Positions 58,293-64,000 of a DNA stretch of 64,000 bases are shown in pieces. The stretch comes from Shinella daejeonensis (GTDB lineage Bacteria; Pseudomonadota; Alphaproteobacteria; Rhizobiales; Rhizobiaceae). The number at the start of each line of letters is the position of its first letter. Positions within the stretch are counted from its first letter, which is position 1. The notes beneath the pieces were generated by a model. That model made no database searches, was not told where the DNA came from, and saw nothing but the letters and a program-made list of their open reading frames with translations. The stretch covers positions 99,603 to 163,602 of the forward strand of contig NZ_JAHWXY010000009.1 of NCBI RefSeq assembly GCF_024281235.1, given 5' to 3'. Position numbers and translations under genes: made by a program.

Positions 58293-59183
58293 ATGAGCAC
58301 GGTCACCACGCAAACCGGCCACCCTTCCGCGCTTGCGGAGTTCTGGTATTACTTCTCTCGCAACAAGGGCGCCGTCATCGGCCTTGCGGTCTTTCTGCTT
58401 GTGCTGTTCGTGGCGGTTTTCGCGCCGCTCGTCGCGCCGCATGGGCCCACCGAGCAGCTTCGCGACAAGCTGCTGCTGCCGCCCGCCTGGATGGAGGGGG
58501 GCGAGGCGAGCTATCTTCTCGGCACCGACGCGGTCGGCCGCGACATCCTTTCCCGCCTTATCTACGGCTCGCGCTTCTCGCTCTTCATCGGCCTTGTCGT
58601 CGTGACGCTGTCGGTGATCTCGGGCGTGCTGATCGGCCTCGTCGCCGGTTATTTCCGCGGCCGCGTCGATACGTTCATCATGCGCATCATGGATATCATC
58701 CTGGCGTTCCCGTCGCTTCTCCTGGCTCTCGTGCTGGTGGCGGTGCTGGGGCCCGGCCTCCTGAACGCGATGATCGCGATTTCGCTCGTCAATCAGCCGC
58801 ATTTCGTACGTCTGACGCGGGCGGCGGTGATGGCCGAGAAGTCGAAGGATTATGTCGTCGGCTCCAGGGTCGCCGGCGCCGGCACCTTTCGGCTGATGTT
58901 CCTGACGATCCTGCCGAATTGCCTGGCGCCGCTCATCGTGCAGGCGACGCTCGCCTTCTCGGCGGCGATCCTCGATGCGGCGGCGCTCGGGTTCCTCGGC
59001 ATGGGAGCCCAGCCGCCGACGCCCGAATGGGGAACGATGCTGGCCGAGGCGCGGGAATTCATCCAGCGCGCCTGGTGGGTCGTGACCTTTCCGGGACTTG
59101 CCATCCTGGTCACCGTGCTCGCCATCAACCTGATGGGCGACGGGTTGCGCGACGCCCTCGATCCCAAGCTGAAGAGGTCGTGA
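58293..59183 (+). CDS. dppC: Dipeptide ABC transporter permease DppC
   Basis: A 296-residue permease of the OppC/DppC type. N-terminal cytoplasmic segment, first helix ([25 protein letters not shown]), [22 protein letters not shown] motif at about 82-103 and docking loop [19 protein letters not shown] near 190. Good GGAG ribosome site; the stop overlaps the dppD start (ATGA). Confidence 0.94.
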   Translation: MSTVTTQTGHPSALAEFWYYFSRNKGAVIGLAVFLLVLFVAVFAPLVAPHGPTEQLRDKLLLPPAWMEGGEASYLLGTDAVGRDILSRLIYGSRFSLFIGLVVVTLSVISGVLIGLVAGYFRGRVDTFIMRIMDIILAFPSLLLALVLVAVLGPGLLNAMIAISLVNQPHFVRLTRAAVMAEKSKDYVVGSRVAGAGTFRLMFLTILPNCLAPLIVQATLAFSAAILDAAALGFLGMGAQPPTPEWGTMLAEAREFIQRAWWVVTFPGLAILVTVLAINLMGDGLRDALDPKLKRS

Positions 59184-60037
59184 TGTCGCTTCTCCAGATC
59201 GAAAATCTCGTCGTCGAGTTCCAGACGGCATCCGGGCCGTTCCGGGCGGTGGACGGTGTTTCTCTCAAGGTCGATCCCGGCGAGGTTCTGGCCATCGTCG
59301 GGGAATCCGGCTCCGGCAAGTCGGTCGCGATGCTCGCCGCCATGGGGCTTCTGCCCTGGACGGCGAAGGTCACCGCCGACCGACTGGAATTCGATGGTCG
59401 CGACATGCTCGCCATGTCCGACAGGGACCGCCGCCGGGTTGTCGGCAAGGAGATCGCCATGATCTTCCAGGAGCCGATCGCCAGCCTCAATCCGTGCTTT
59501 ACCGTCGGCTTCCAGATCGAGGAGGTGCTGCGCATCCACACCGGTCTCGATCGCAGGGCGCGCCGGATACGCGCGCTTGAACTGTTTGAGCAGGTCGGCA
59601 TTCCCGCTGCGGAGGAACGGCTCGGGCACTATCCGCACCAGATGTCGGGAGGCCAGTGCCAGCGCGTGATGATCGCCTGTGCGCTCGCCTGCAATCCCAA
59701 GCTTCTGATCGCCGACGAGCCGACCACGGCGCTCGACGTGACGATCCAGAAGCAGATCCTCGATCTGCTGGTCGAGCTTCAGGCCGAGCACGGCATGGGC
59801 CTCATCATGATCACCCATGACATGGGCGTGGTCGCCGAGACCGCCGACCGCGTCATCGTGCAGTACAAGGGTCGCAAGATCGAGGAGGCCGACGTGCTGA
59901 CGCTTTTCGAAAATCCGAAGAACGCCTATACCCGCGCGCTCCTTTCCGCCTTGCCGGAAAATGCCGTCGGCGGCCGTCTGCCGACCATTTCCGAACTGCT
60001 GAGCGACGAGCAGATCTTCGCAGGAGCCCCCCGATGA
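59183..60037 (+). CDS. dppD: Dipeptide ABC transporter ATPase DppD
   Basis: A 284-residue ATPase. Walker [13 protein letters not shown] near residue 37, signature [16 protein letters not shown] near 155 (cysteine where glutamine-arginine usually gives SGGQRQR), Walker [13 protein letters not shown]. It ends soon after the catalytic domain, somewhat shorter than E. coli DppD with its cluster-binding tail. Coupled to dppC and dppF by ATGA overlaps. Confidence 0.92.
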   Translation: MSLLQIENLVVEFQTASGPFRAVDGVSLKVDPGEVLAIVGESGSGKSVAMLAAMGLLPWTAKVTADRLEFDGRDMLAMSDRDRRRVVGKEIAMIFQEPIASLNPCFTVGFQIEEVLRIHTGLDRRARRIRALELFEQVGIPAAEERLGHYPHQMSGGQCQRVMIACALACNPKLLIADEPTTALDVTIQKQILDLLVELQAEHGMGLIMITHDMGVVAETADRVIVQYKGRKIEEADVLTLFENPKNAYTRALLSALPENAVGGRLPTISELLSDEQIFAGAPR

Positions 60038-60891
60038 CCCCCGTGCTCGAAGCGCGCGACATCACGCGCGACTACCATGTCCCTGGCAGCCTGTTCAAAA
60101 AGAGCCGGACCGTCCACGCGGTGAAGGGCGTGAGCTTTTCCGTCGGGGAGGGCAAGACGCTGGCGATTGTCGGGGAAAGCGGTTGCGGCAAGTCGACGCT
60201 TGCCCGCATCGTCACCATGATCGATCCCGCGACATCCGGCGACCTGCTGATCGACGGACGCCGCATCGATATCGCCACCGAGCCGCTGACGGCGGACATG
60301 CGCAGCAAGGTGCAGATCGTTTTCCAGAATCCCTACGGTTCGCTCAATCCGCGCCGGAAGATCGGGGAGATCCTGACGGAACCGCTGATCATCAACGCGA
60401 AGATGCGGGCGGACGAGCGCGAGGCCCGGGCGATGGCCATGCTGAAGAAGGTGGGGCTCGAGGAAAAACACTACGGCCGCTACCCGCATATGTTTTCCGG
60501 CGGCCAGCGCCAGCGCGTGGCCATCGCCCGCGCGCTGATGCTCAATCCGCGGCTGCTGGTGCTGGACGAACCGGTCTCCGCGCTCGATCTCTCGGTACAG
60601 GCGCAGGTGCTGAACCTGCTTGCCGATCTTCAGAGCGAGTTTCAGCTGACCTATGTCTTCATCAGCCATGACCTTTCGGTGGTACGCCATATCGCCGACG
60701 ATGTGATGGTCATGTATTTCGGCGAGGCCGTCGAATACGGCAGCCGCGACGCGGTTTTCAACGATCCGCAGCACAGCTATACCCGGACGCTGTTCGCCGC
60801 GACGCCGCGGGTCGACATCGAGGCCATCCGGGCGCGGCTCGCCCGCAAATCCGCCGCGGCCTCTGGCGCATCGGCGCCGGCGGCTCTATAG
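60034..60891 (+). CDS. dppF: Dipeptide ABC transporter ATPase DppF
   Basis: A 285-residue ATPase, second of the pair. Walker [14 protein letters not shown] near residue 47, signature [16 protein letters not shown] near 155, Walker [15 protein letters not shown]. Ends the dppABCDF operon; ridA follows 63 bases later and may be co-transcribed. Confidence 0.93.
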   Translation: MTPVLEARDITRDYHVPGSLFKKSRTVHAVKGVSFSVGEGKTLAIVGESGCGKSTLARIVTMIDPATSGDLLIDGRRIDIATEPLTADMRSKVQIVFQNPYGSLNPRRKIGEILTEPLIINAKMRADEREARAMAMLKKVGLEEKHYGRYPHMFSGGQRQRVAIARALMLNPRLLVLDEPVSALDLSVQAQVLNLLADLQSEFQLTYVFISHDLSVVRHIADDVMVMYFGEAVEYGSRDAVFNDPQHSYTRTLFAATPRVDIEAIRARLARKSAAASGASAPAAL

Positions 60892-60953
60892 AACAATCGC
60901 GCTGGGGCCGGTCACCGCTCCGGCCCGCAAGGAAGATCAGACAGGAACGAGAT

Positions 60954-61298
60954 ATGGATATCAAACGCTTTGAAACCGGCCAGCGCATGAGCCAGGCCGT
61001 CGTGCACAACGGCACCGTCTATCTGGCCGGTCAGGTCGGAAAACCCGGTTCGGACGTCGCCGGCCAGACCCGCGAGGCGCTGGCGGAAGTCGACCGGCTG
61101 CTGGCGCTTTCCGGCACCGACAAGACCCGTATCCTGTCCGCGCAGGTCTGGATGGCCGACATGGCCGACTTCCAGGCGATGAACGCCGTCTGGGACGCCT
61201 GGGTCGCCCCCGGTCACGCACCCGCCCGCGCCACCGGCGAATCGAAGCTGGCGACGTCGGAATATCTCGTCGAGGTCATCGTCACGGCGGCTCTCTGA
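60954..61298 (+). CDS. RidA family (YjgF/YER057c/UK114) protein
   Basis: A 114-residue Rid protein; relatives hydrolyse reactive enamine/imine intermediates released by PLP enzymes. Key segments are YLAGQVGKPGSDVAGQTREAL and the C-terminal PARATGESKLATSEYLVEVIV, where the arginine in PAR matches the catalytic position. The C-terminal pattern differs from archetypal RidA (PARSCVEVARLP), so it may belong to another Rid subgroup. Same strand as dpp and ends at a shared terminator. Confidence 0.87.
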   Translation: MDIKRFETGQRMSQAVVHNGTVYLAGQVGKPGSDVAGQTREALAEVDRLLALSGTDKTRILSAQVWMADMADFQAMNAVWDAWVAPGHAPARATGESKLATSEYLVEVIVTAAL

Positions 61299-61324
61299 GC
61301 CGTCTGCGTGACACGGTGAAATGC

Positions 61325-61350
61325 AAAGGCCCGCATCGCTGCGGGTCTTT
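61325..61350. terminator. Bidirectional terminator between ridA and phyR
   Basis: AAAGGCCCGCA-TCGC-TGCGGGTCTTT: an 11-base stem with one G-T pair, A-rich on the left and T-rich on the right, between convergent genes. Confidence 0.85.
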
Positions 61351-61373
61351 GCCGTTGCGGGGGAGGGGTGGTG

Positions 61374-62171
61374 TCAGGCCTTCGCGAGGCGGGCGTGCTC
61401 GTCGAAGAACAGGGCCTGGCTGATCAGCGCCTTCACCATGTCGGGGTTGAACGGCTTGGTGACGAGGAAGGCCGGCTCCGGCTTCTCGCCGGTCAGCAGC
61501 CGTTCGGGGAAGGCGGTGATGAAGATCACCGGGATCGTGCTGTCACGCAGGATATCGTTGACCGCGTCGATGCCGGAGCTGCCGTCGACCAGCTGGATAT
61601 CCGCAAGCACCATGCGCGGCCGGGTGCGCCGGTAGAGATCGACCGCCTCGGAATGGGTGCGGGCTATGCCGGTCACCGTGTGGCCGAGGCTCGTGACCAT
61701 GTCCTCGATGTCCATGGCGATCAGCGGTTCGTCCTCGATGATCATGATGTCGGTTGCGACCTGGCGGGAAATATCGTGCGAGGCTTCGTCCAGCAGTTCG
61801 CCGAAACGCTCTTCCGAAACGCCGAGGATCTCCGCGCCTTCGGCAAGGCTGAAACCCTCCACCGAGACCAGAAGGAAGGCCTTGCGCGCGGCCGGCGGCA
61901 TATTGTCGAGATTGGCGGCCGCCTGGCGCTCCCAGCCGAAGGGCGACTGGCTTTTCGGAAGGGTGACGTCGAGGCTTTCGAACAGCTGGCAATAGAGACG
62001 GTAGAGGGCGATCCGGTCGCTCGCCTGCTCGGGATAAAGGGAAATGTCGGCGACGAGGGCCTCCAGCATCGCCGCGACATAGGCGTCCCCTGATGTCTGT
62101 GAACCCGTTACGGCCCGCGAGAAGCGCCGCAGATAGGCCAGATGCGGGGCGATACGGGTGGAAAGCGACAT
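61374..62171 (-). CDS. phyR: PhyR, anti-anti-sigma response regulator of the general stress response
   Basis: A 265-residue two-domain regulator. Residues 1 to about 135 mimic an ECF sigma factor (sigma2/sigma4-like, ARKAFLLVSVEGFSLAEGAEILGVSE). The receiver domain follows, with acidic pocket IIEDEP and phosphoacceptor D191 in MVLADIQLVDG. When phosphorylated, PhyR binds NepR and frees EcfG. I start at the ATG giving MSLSTRIAPHL; the longer frame reads through the divergent promoter. Diverges from nepR. Confidence 0.95.
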   Translation of the reverse strand: MSLSTRIAPHLAYLRRFSRAVTGSQTSGDAYVAAMLEALVADISLYPEQASDRIALYRLYCQLFESLDVTLPKSQSPFGWERQAAANLDNMPPAARKAFLLVSVEGFSLAEGAEILGVSEERFGELLDEASHDISRQVATDIMIIEDEPLIAMDIEDMVTSLGHTVTGIARTHSEAVDLYRRTRPRMVLADIQLVDGSSGIDAVNDILRDSTIPVIFITAFPERLLTGEKPEPAFLVTKPFNPDMVKALISQALFFDEHARLAKA

Positions 62172-62315
62172 ATTATTCTCCCTGGATATGTTCCGCATCG
62201 GTACGGCTTCCGATAAATTAAACCGGACGAAACCAGTTTTAGTGTATTGAATTCGTCTTGCTATAGGTAATCTTTGGCAAAACGAAGATAGTTGACGGGA
62301 CGTGAGGGAAAGAGG

Positions 62316-62516
62316 ATGGCAACCGGTCGAGATGACGACAAGCGTGCCTCCGTGCGTTACGAGGACAGCCAGACGGCGTTTGATGCTGATGGACCGATCG
62401 GGCGCAAGCTGAAATCCTTCTATCAGGTTATCGAGACGGAGCCGGTTCCCGACCGTCTCCTGGACTTGCTGCAACAGCTGGATGAGGCGGAGCGCAAGGC
62501 GAAGGCCCGTCGGTAG
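62316..62516 (+). CDS. nepR: NepR family anti-sigma factor
   Basis: A 66-residue NepR protein with the conserved helix-rich core IGRKLKSFYQVIETEPVPDRLLDLLQQLDEAE (residues about 27-58). It holds the sigma factor EcfG inactive until PhyR-P takes it away. The start is the ATG after GGGAAAGAGG. In most species ecfG follows nepR directly; here a REP element and a lipoprotein gene follow instead, so this is a sigma-less pair like the second rsiA/rsiB pair of Sinorhizobium. Confidence 0.92.
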   Translation: MATGRDDDKRASVRYEDSQTAFDADGPIGRKLKSFYQVIETEPVPDRLLDLLQQLDEAERKAKARR

Positions 62517-62593
62517 GCTTCGGTCTCCGGATCTCTTCCATCGGATCGCAGGAAAGCGGCCTTGCAGCCGCTTTCCTGCTTTCGTTCCGCTTT

Positions 62594-62697
62594 GGCTTCG
62601 AGCAATTCCGGTGAAATCCGGCCGGGATTACCCTCATATGTTGTTTTCACCGCATTCTCCGACGCCGAAGCGATCTCGCTTCGGCTGGAAATGTTTT
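62594..62697. repeat. REP-like intergenic palindromic repeat, copy 2
   Basis: GAGCAATTCCGGTGAA at the left and, at 62664-62685, the hairpin GCCGAAGCGA-TC-TCGCTTCGGC, followed by TGGAAATG. Matches the element at 8928-9036 over its whole length by eye. Fills the gap between nepR and the lipoprotein gene. Confidence 0.7.
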
Positions 62698-62956
62698 AGC
62701 GGCAGCGGGCTTCGTAGCGTCGGCCGTTGCGGTCGCGATAGATGCAATAGCCGCTGCGATCGGACCGGGCGATGAGATAACCGGCCGCGCCACCGATCGC
62801 CGCACCGGCCAGCGCGCCGCCGGCGCGGCCCGTGACGGCGCCGCCGATGATCGCGCCCGATGTGGCGCCGATGGCGGTGCCCCGTTCGGTCTGCGTGCAG
62901 GCGCCAAGTGCTGCCGTGGATGCGACGAGCGCGAGGATAAGGGCGATTTTCGTCAT
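62696..62956 (-). CDS. Small glycine-zipper lipoprotein
   Basis: An 86-residue outer-membrane-type lipoprotein. The signal peptide ends in the lipobox LGAC, with the acylated cysteine at residue 20. It is followed by a glycine-zipper stretch (GAIIGGAVTGRAGGALAGA) and a basic, cysteine-containing tail. Similar small zipper lipoproteins are common in rhizobial envelopes; function unknown. The stop codon touches the REP element. Confidence 0.8.
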   Translation of the reverse strand: MTKIALILALVASTAALGACTQTERGTAIGATSGAIIGGAVTGRAGGALAGAAIGGAAGYLIARSDRSGYCIYRDRNGRRYEARCR

Positions 62957-62987
62957 GTTTCTGCTCCTGCTTGGGCTCGGTGCGGTT

Positions 62988-63143
62988 CTAGATCAGCCCC
63001 ATAAGGACAAGGATGAGAAGGATGAGGACGATCAGGCCCAGGCCGCCGGAAGGGCCGTATCCCCAGCTTCGGCTGTATCCCCAGTTCGGAAGGGCGCCGA
63101 TGAGCAGCAGGATCAGGACGATGAGAAGAATGGTGCCGAGCAT
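62988..63143 (-). CDS. DUF3309 small membrane protein
   Basis: A 51-residue protein with two hydrophobic helices (MLGTILLIVLILLLIGALP and GLGLIVLILLILVLMGLI) separated by NWGYSRSWGYGPSG, the DUF3309 signature. The ATG follows AAAGGAGG. An exact EcfG-type promoter lies 46 bases upstream on the same strand, so it should be induced by general stress. Confidence 0.88.
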   Translation of the reverse strand: MLGTILLIVLILLLIGALPNWGYSRSWGYGPSGGLGLIVLILLILVLMGLI

Positions 63144-63188
63144 TTGCGCCTCCTTTGCGGCCTCGTTCCGATAGAACGTCGCTGTCAG

Positions 63189-63213
63189 AACGGCGAAGCG
63201 GAAAAATTGTTCC
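63189..63213 (-). promoter_or_regulatory. EcfG-type promoter of the DUF3309 gene
   Basis: On the minus strand: GGAAC (63213-63209), 17 bases, GTT (63191-63189), with C before GTT giving the full GGAAC-N16-CGTT form. Confidence 0.8.
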
Positions 63214-63253
63214 GCTTGCTGTCGCGAAAAGGACGAATGCCGCAGCGGGCGCG

Positions 63254-63278
63254 GGAACCATTGTGACGACGGCGGGTT
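63254..63278 (+). promoter_or_regulatory. EcfG-type promoter of the csbD gene
   Basis: GGAAC, 17 bases, GTT, placed 47 bases before the CsbD start and divergent from the DUF3309 promoter. Confidence 0.75.
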
Positions 63279-63324
63279 CTTCCTCCCGTCAAGGCCGTTC
63301 AACAAAACCGGAAAGGACAGGCTC

Positions 63325-63531
63325 ATGAACTGGGATATCATTCAGGGCAGCTGGCAGGAATACAAGGGCAAGGCCCAGGCGGAATGGGGTCGGTTGACCG
63401 ATGACGATCTCGATGTGATCGAAGGCCGCCGCATCGAACTTTCGGGCAAGCTCCAGCAGCGCTACGGCATCGCCCGGGAAGAGGCCGATCGTCAGATCGA
63501 GGAATGGGCGGGCCGGCATCCCGGTGCCTGA
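63325..63531 (+). CDS. CsbD family stress protein
   Basis: A 68-residue soluble, charged helical protein of the CsbD family ([33 protein letters not shown]). CsbD-like proteins are general-stress proteins of unknown biochemical role. The gene has a GGAAC-N17-GTT promoter and a GGAAAGGA ribosome site, and lies between two other stress-type genes. Confidence 0.92.
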   Translation: MNWDIIQGSWQEYKGKAQAEWGRLTDDDLDVIEGRRIELSGKLQQRYGIAREEADRQIEEWAGRHPGA

Positions 63532-63544
63532 AGGCAGGCGATCG

Positions 63545-63569
63545 GGAACATTCGCCGGAAAATGGTGTT
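63545..63569 (+). promoter_or_regulatory. EcfG-type promoter of the DUF1328 gene
   Basis: GGAAC, 17 bases, GTT, ending 30 bases before the DUF1328 ATG. Third such box within 400 bases. Confidence 0.7.
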
Positions 63570-63599
63570 TCCAGAATGATCAAACGGAGGATTGAAACG

Positions 63600-63764
63600 A
63601 TGCTTTATTACGCTGTGGTCTTTCTCGTTGTCGCCCTCGTCGCGGGCCTGCTCGGTTTTGGCGGTATCGCGGGCGCTTCGGCCGGTATCGCGAAAATCCT
63701 GTTCTTCGTCTTCCTCGTCCTCCTTGTCCTGTCGCTGGTGGCGGGCCTTTTCCGGCGGGCATAG
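63600..63764 (+). CDS. DUF1328 (YtjA-like) small membrane protein
   Basis: A 54-residue protein with two hydrophobic helices ([23 protein letters not shown] and [19 protein letters not shown]) and the family's [17 protein letters not shown] centre. ATG follows GGAGG; the longer frame has no ribosome site and overlaps csbD. Probably in the general stress regulon through its own EcfG-type promoter. Confidence 0.9.
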   Translation: MLYYAVVFLVVALVAGLLGFGGIAGASAGIAKILFFVFLVLLVLSLVAGLFRRA

Positions 63765-63771
63765 GGCGAAA

Positions 63772-63825
63772 ACCGCACCCCGGAAGGCGCCACGCGCGCC
63801 GGCTCCGCGGGTGCGGTGGCTTTTT
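63772..63825 (+). terminator. Terminator after the DUF1328 gene
   Basis: ACCGCACCC and GGGTGCGGT arms enclosing a GC-rich inner hairpin, followed by GGCTTTTT. Confidence 0.7.
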
Positions 63826-63884
63826 CCATCCCTTCCTTTTCCGGCGCGATGGCATTTTCCAGAAATCCTCAATGATTTCAGCCA

Positions 63885-63949
63885 CTTAAAATATATTTGT
63901 TTTTTTCAGTTTTGCGGTGTTGACTGTTCATGGTTGGTGGGCTTATAAC
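63885..63949 (+). promoter_or_regulatory. Strong promoter with UP-like element, possibly of a stable RNA operon
   Basis: An AT-rich tract (AAAATATATTTGTTTTTTTC, about 63887-63906) precedes TTGACT (63920-63925) and TTATAA/TATAAC (63943-63949), 17-18 base spacing, then a GC-rich CGCCGC discriminator. No open frame begins in the last 50 bases. The layout is that of rRNA promoters in rhizobia, but the transcript lies outside the window. Confidence 0.55.
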
Positions 63950-64000
63950 GCCGCTCATCGACGAGGGCGTTGGGCGCTTCTGGCGGCCGACGAACTTGTC

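Noticed and set aside
62172..62315. EcfG-type promoter between phyR and nepR
   Set aside because: A GGAAC occurs on the minus strand near 62190 but no GTT lies at the right distance before the phyR start.
62482..62775. Short frame containing a SPTPKRSRFGWKC peptide also seen near 9000
   Set aside because: The repeated peptide is only the translation of the REP-like DNA element, not a protein family.

Overview
The window is about 64 kb of GC-rich, gene-dense alphaproteobacterial chromosome, most likely from the Rhizobiaceae (Sinorhizobium/Ensifer/Shinella-like). Evidence: an alpha-glucoside ABC transporter beside the Entner-Doudoroff genes zwf-pgl-edd; aceA divergent from a RamB-like regulator; RirA with a TGA-N9-TCA iron box; PhyR/NepR general stress regulators; and a tRNA-His with A73 and no G-1:C73 pair, as is known for this class. 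No phage, insertion sequence, integrase or CRISPR array was seen.

Layout. 1-7.5 kb: aglE(partial)-aglF-aglG, convergent with zwf-pgl-edd. 7.5-12.2 kb: a PuuB/OrdL-type FAD oxidase, a glutamine-synthetase-like ligase, a BaiN/HI0933 flavoprotein and a small unknown gene. 12.2-19.4 kb: isocitrate lyase, its likely XRE regulator and a putrescine importer potFGHI. 19.4-29.6 kb: AsmA, acetoacetyl-CoA synthetase, a two-domain iron-type permease, a large PleC/DivJ/PdhS-like sensor kinase, a phasin with candidate PhaR operators, and tRNA-His.

29.6-47.6 kb looks like an accessory catabolic block placed between tRNA-His and the LysR/mmsA pair, in what otherwise resembles (from memory) the Sinorhizobium meliloti gene order. 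It holds two units. The first (30.2-41.2 kb) has a sugar-type ABC transporter, a coenzyme-B12 diol/glycerol dehydratase whose large and medium subunits are fused in one 757-residue protein, its small subunit, a short-chain dehydrogenase, an APH-fold small-molecule kinase, a class-III PLP phospho-lyase/aminotransferase and a GntR regulator. There is no dehydratase reactivase and no microcompartment gene. It looks like an uncharacterised pathway in which an amino-alcohol branch (kinase plus phospho-lyase) and a diol branch (B12 dehydratase) both give aldehydes. The second (41.7-47.4 kb) has a lactate-permease-family carrier, a 64-residue membrane protein, a gamma-glutamyltransferase-like enzyme, an enolase-superfamily enzyme and a GntR repressor with shared candidate operators.

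47.7-64 kb returns to backbone: LysR, methylmalonate-semialdehyde dehydrogenase, a YjgN membrane protein coupled to an M48 protease, FbpA and RirA diverging around an iron box, a LuxR solo, the dppABCDF importer, RidA, an orphan phyR-nepR pair without ecfG, then small stress genes (DUF3309, CsbD, DUF1328), each preceded by a GGAAC-N17-GTT EcfG-type promoter. The last 100 bases carry a strong promoter of the type used by stable RNA operons. A REP-like palindromic repeat occurs in at least three gaps, with a related hairpin in a fourth.
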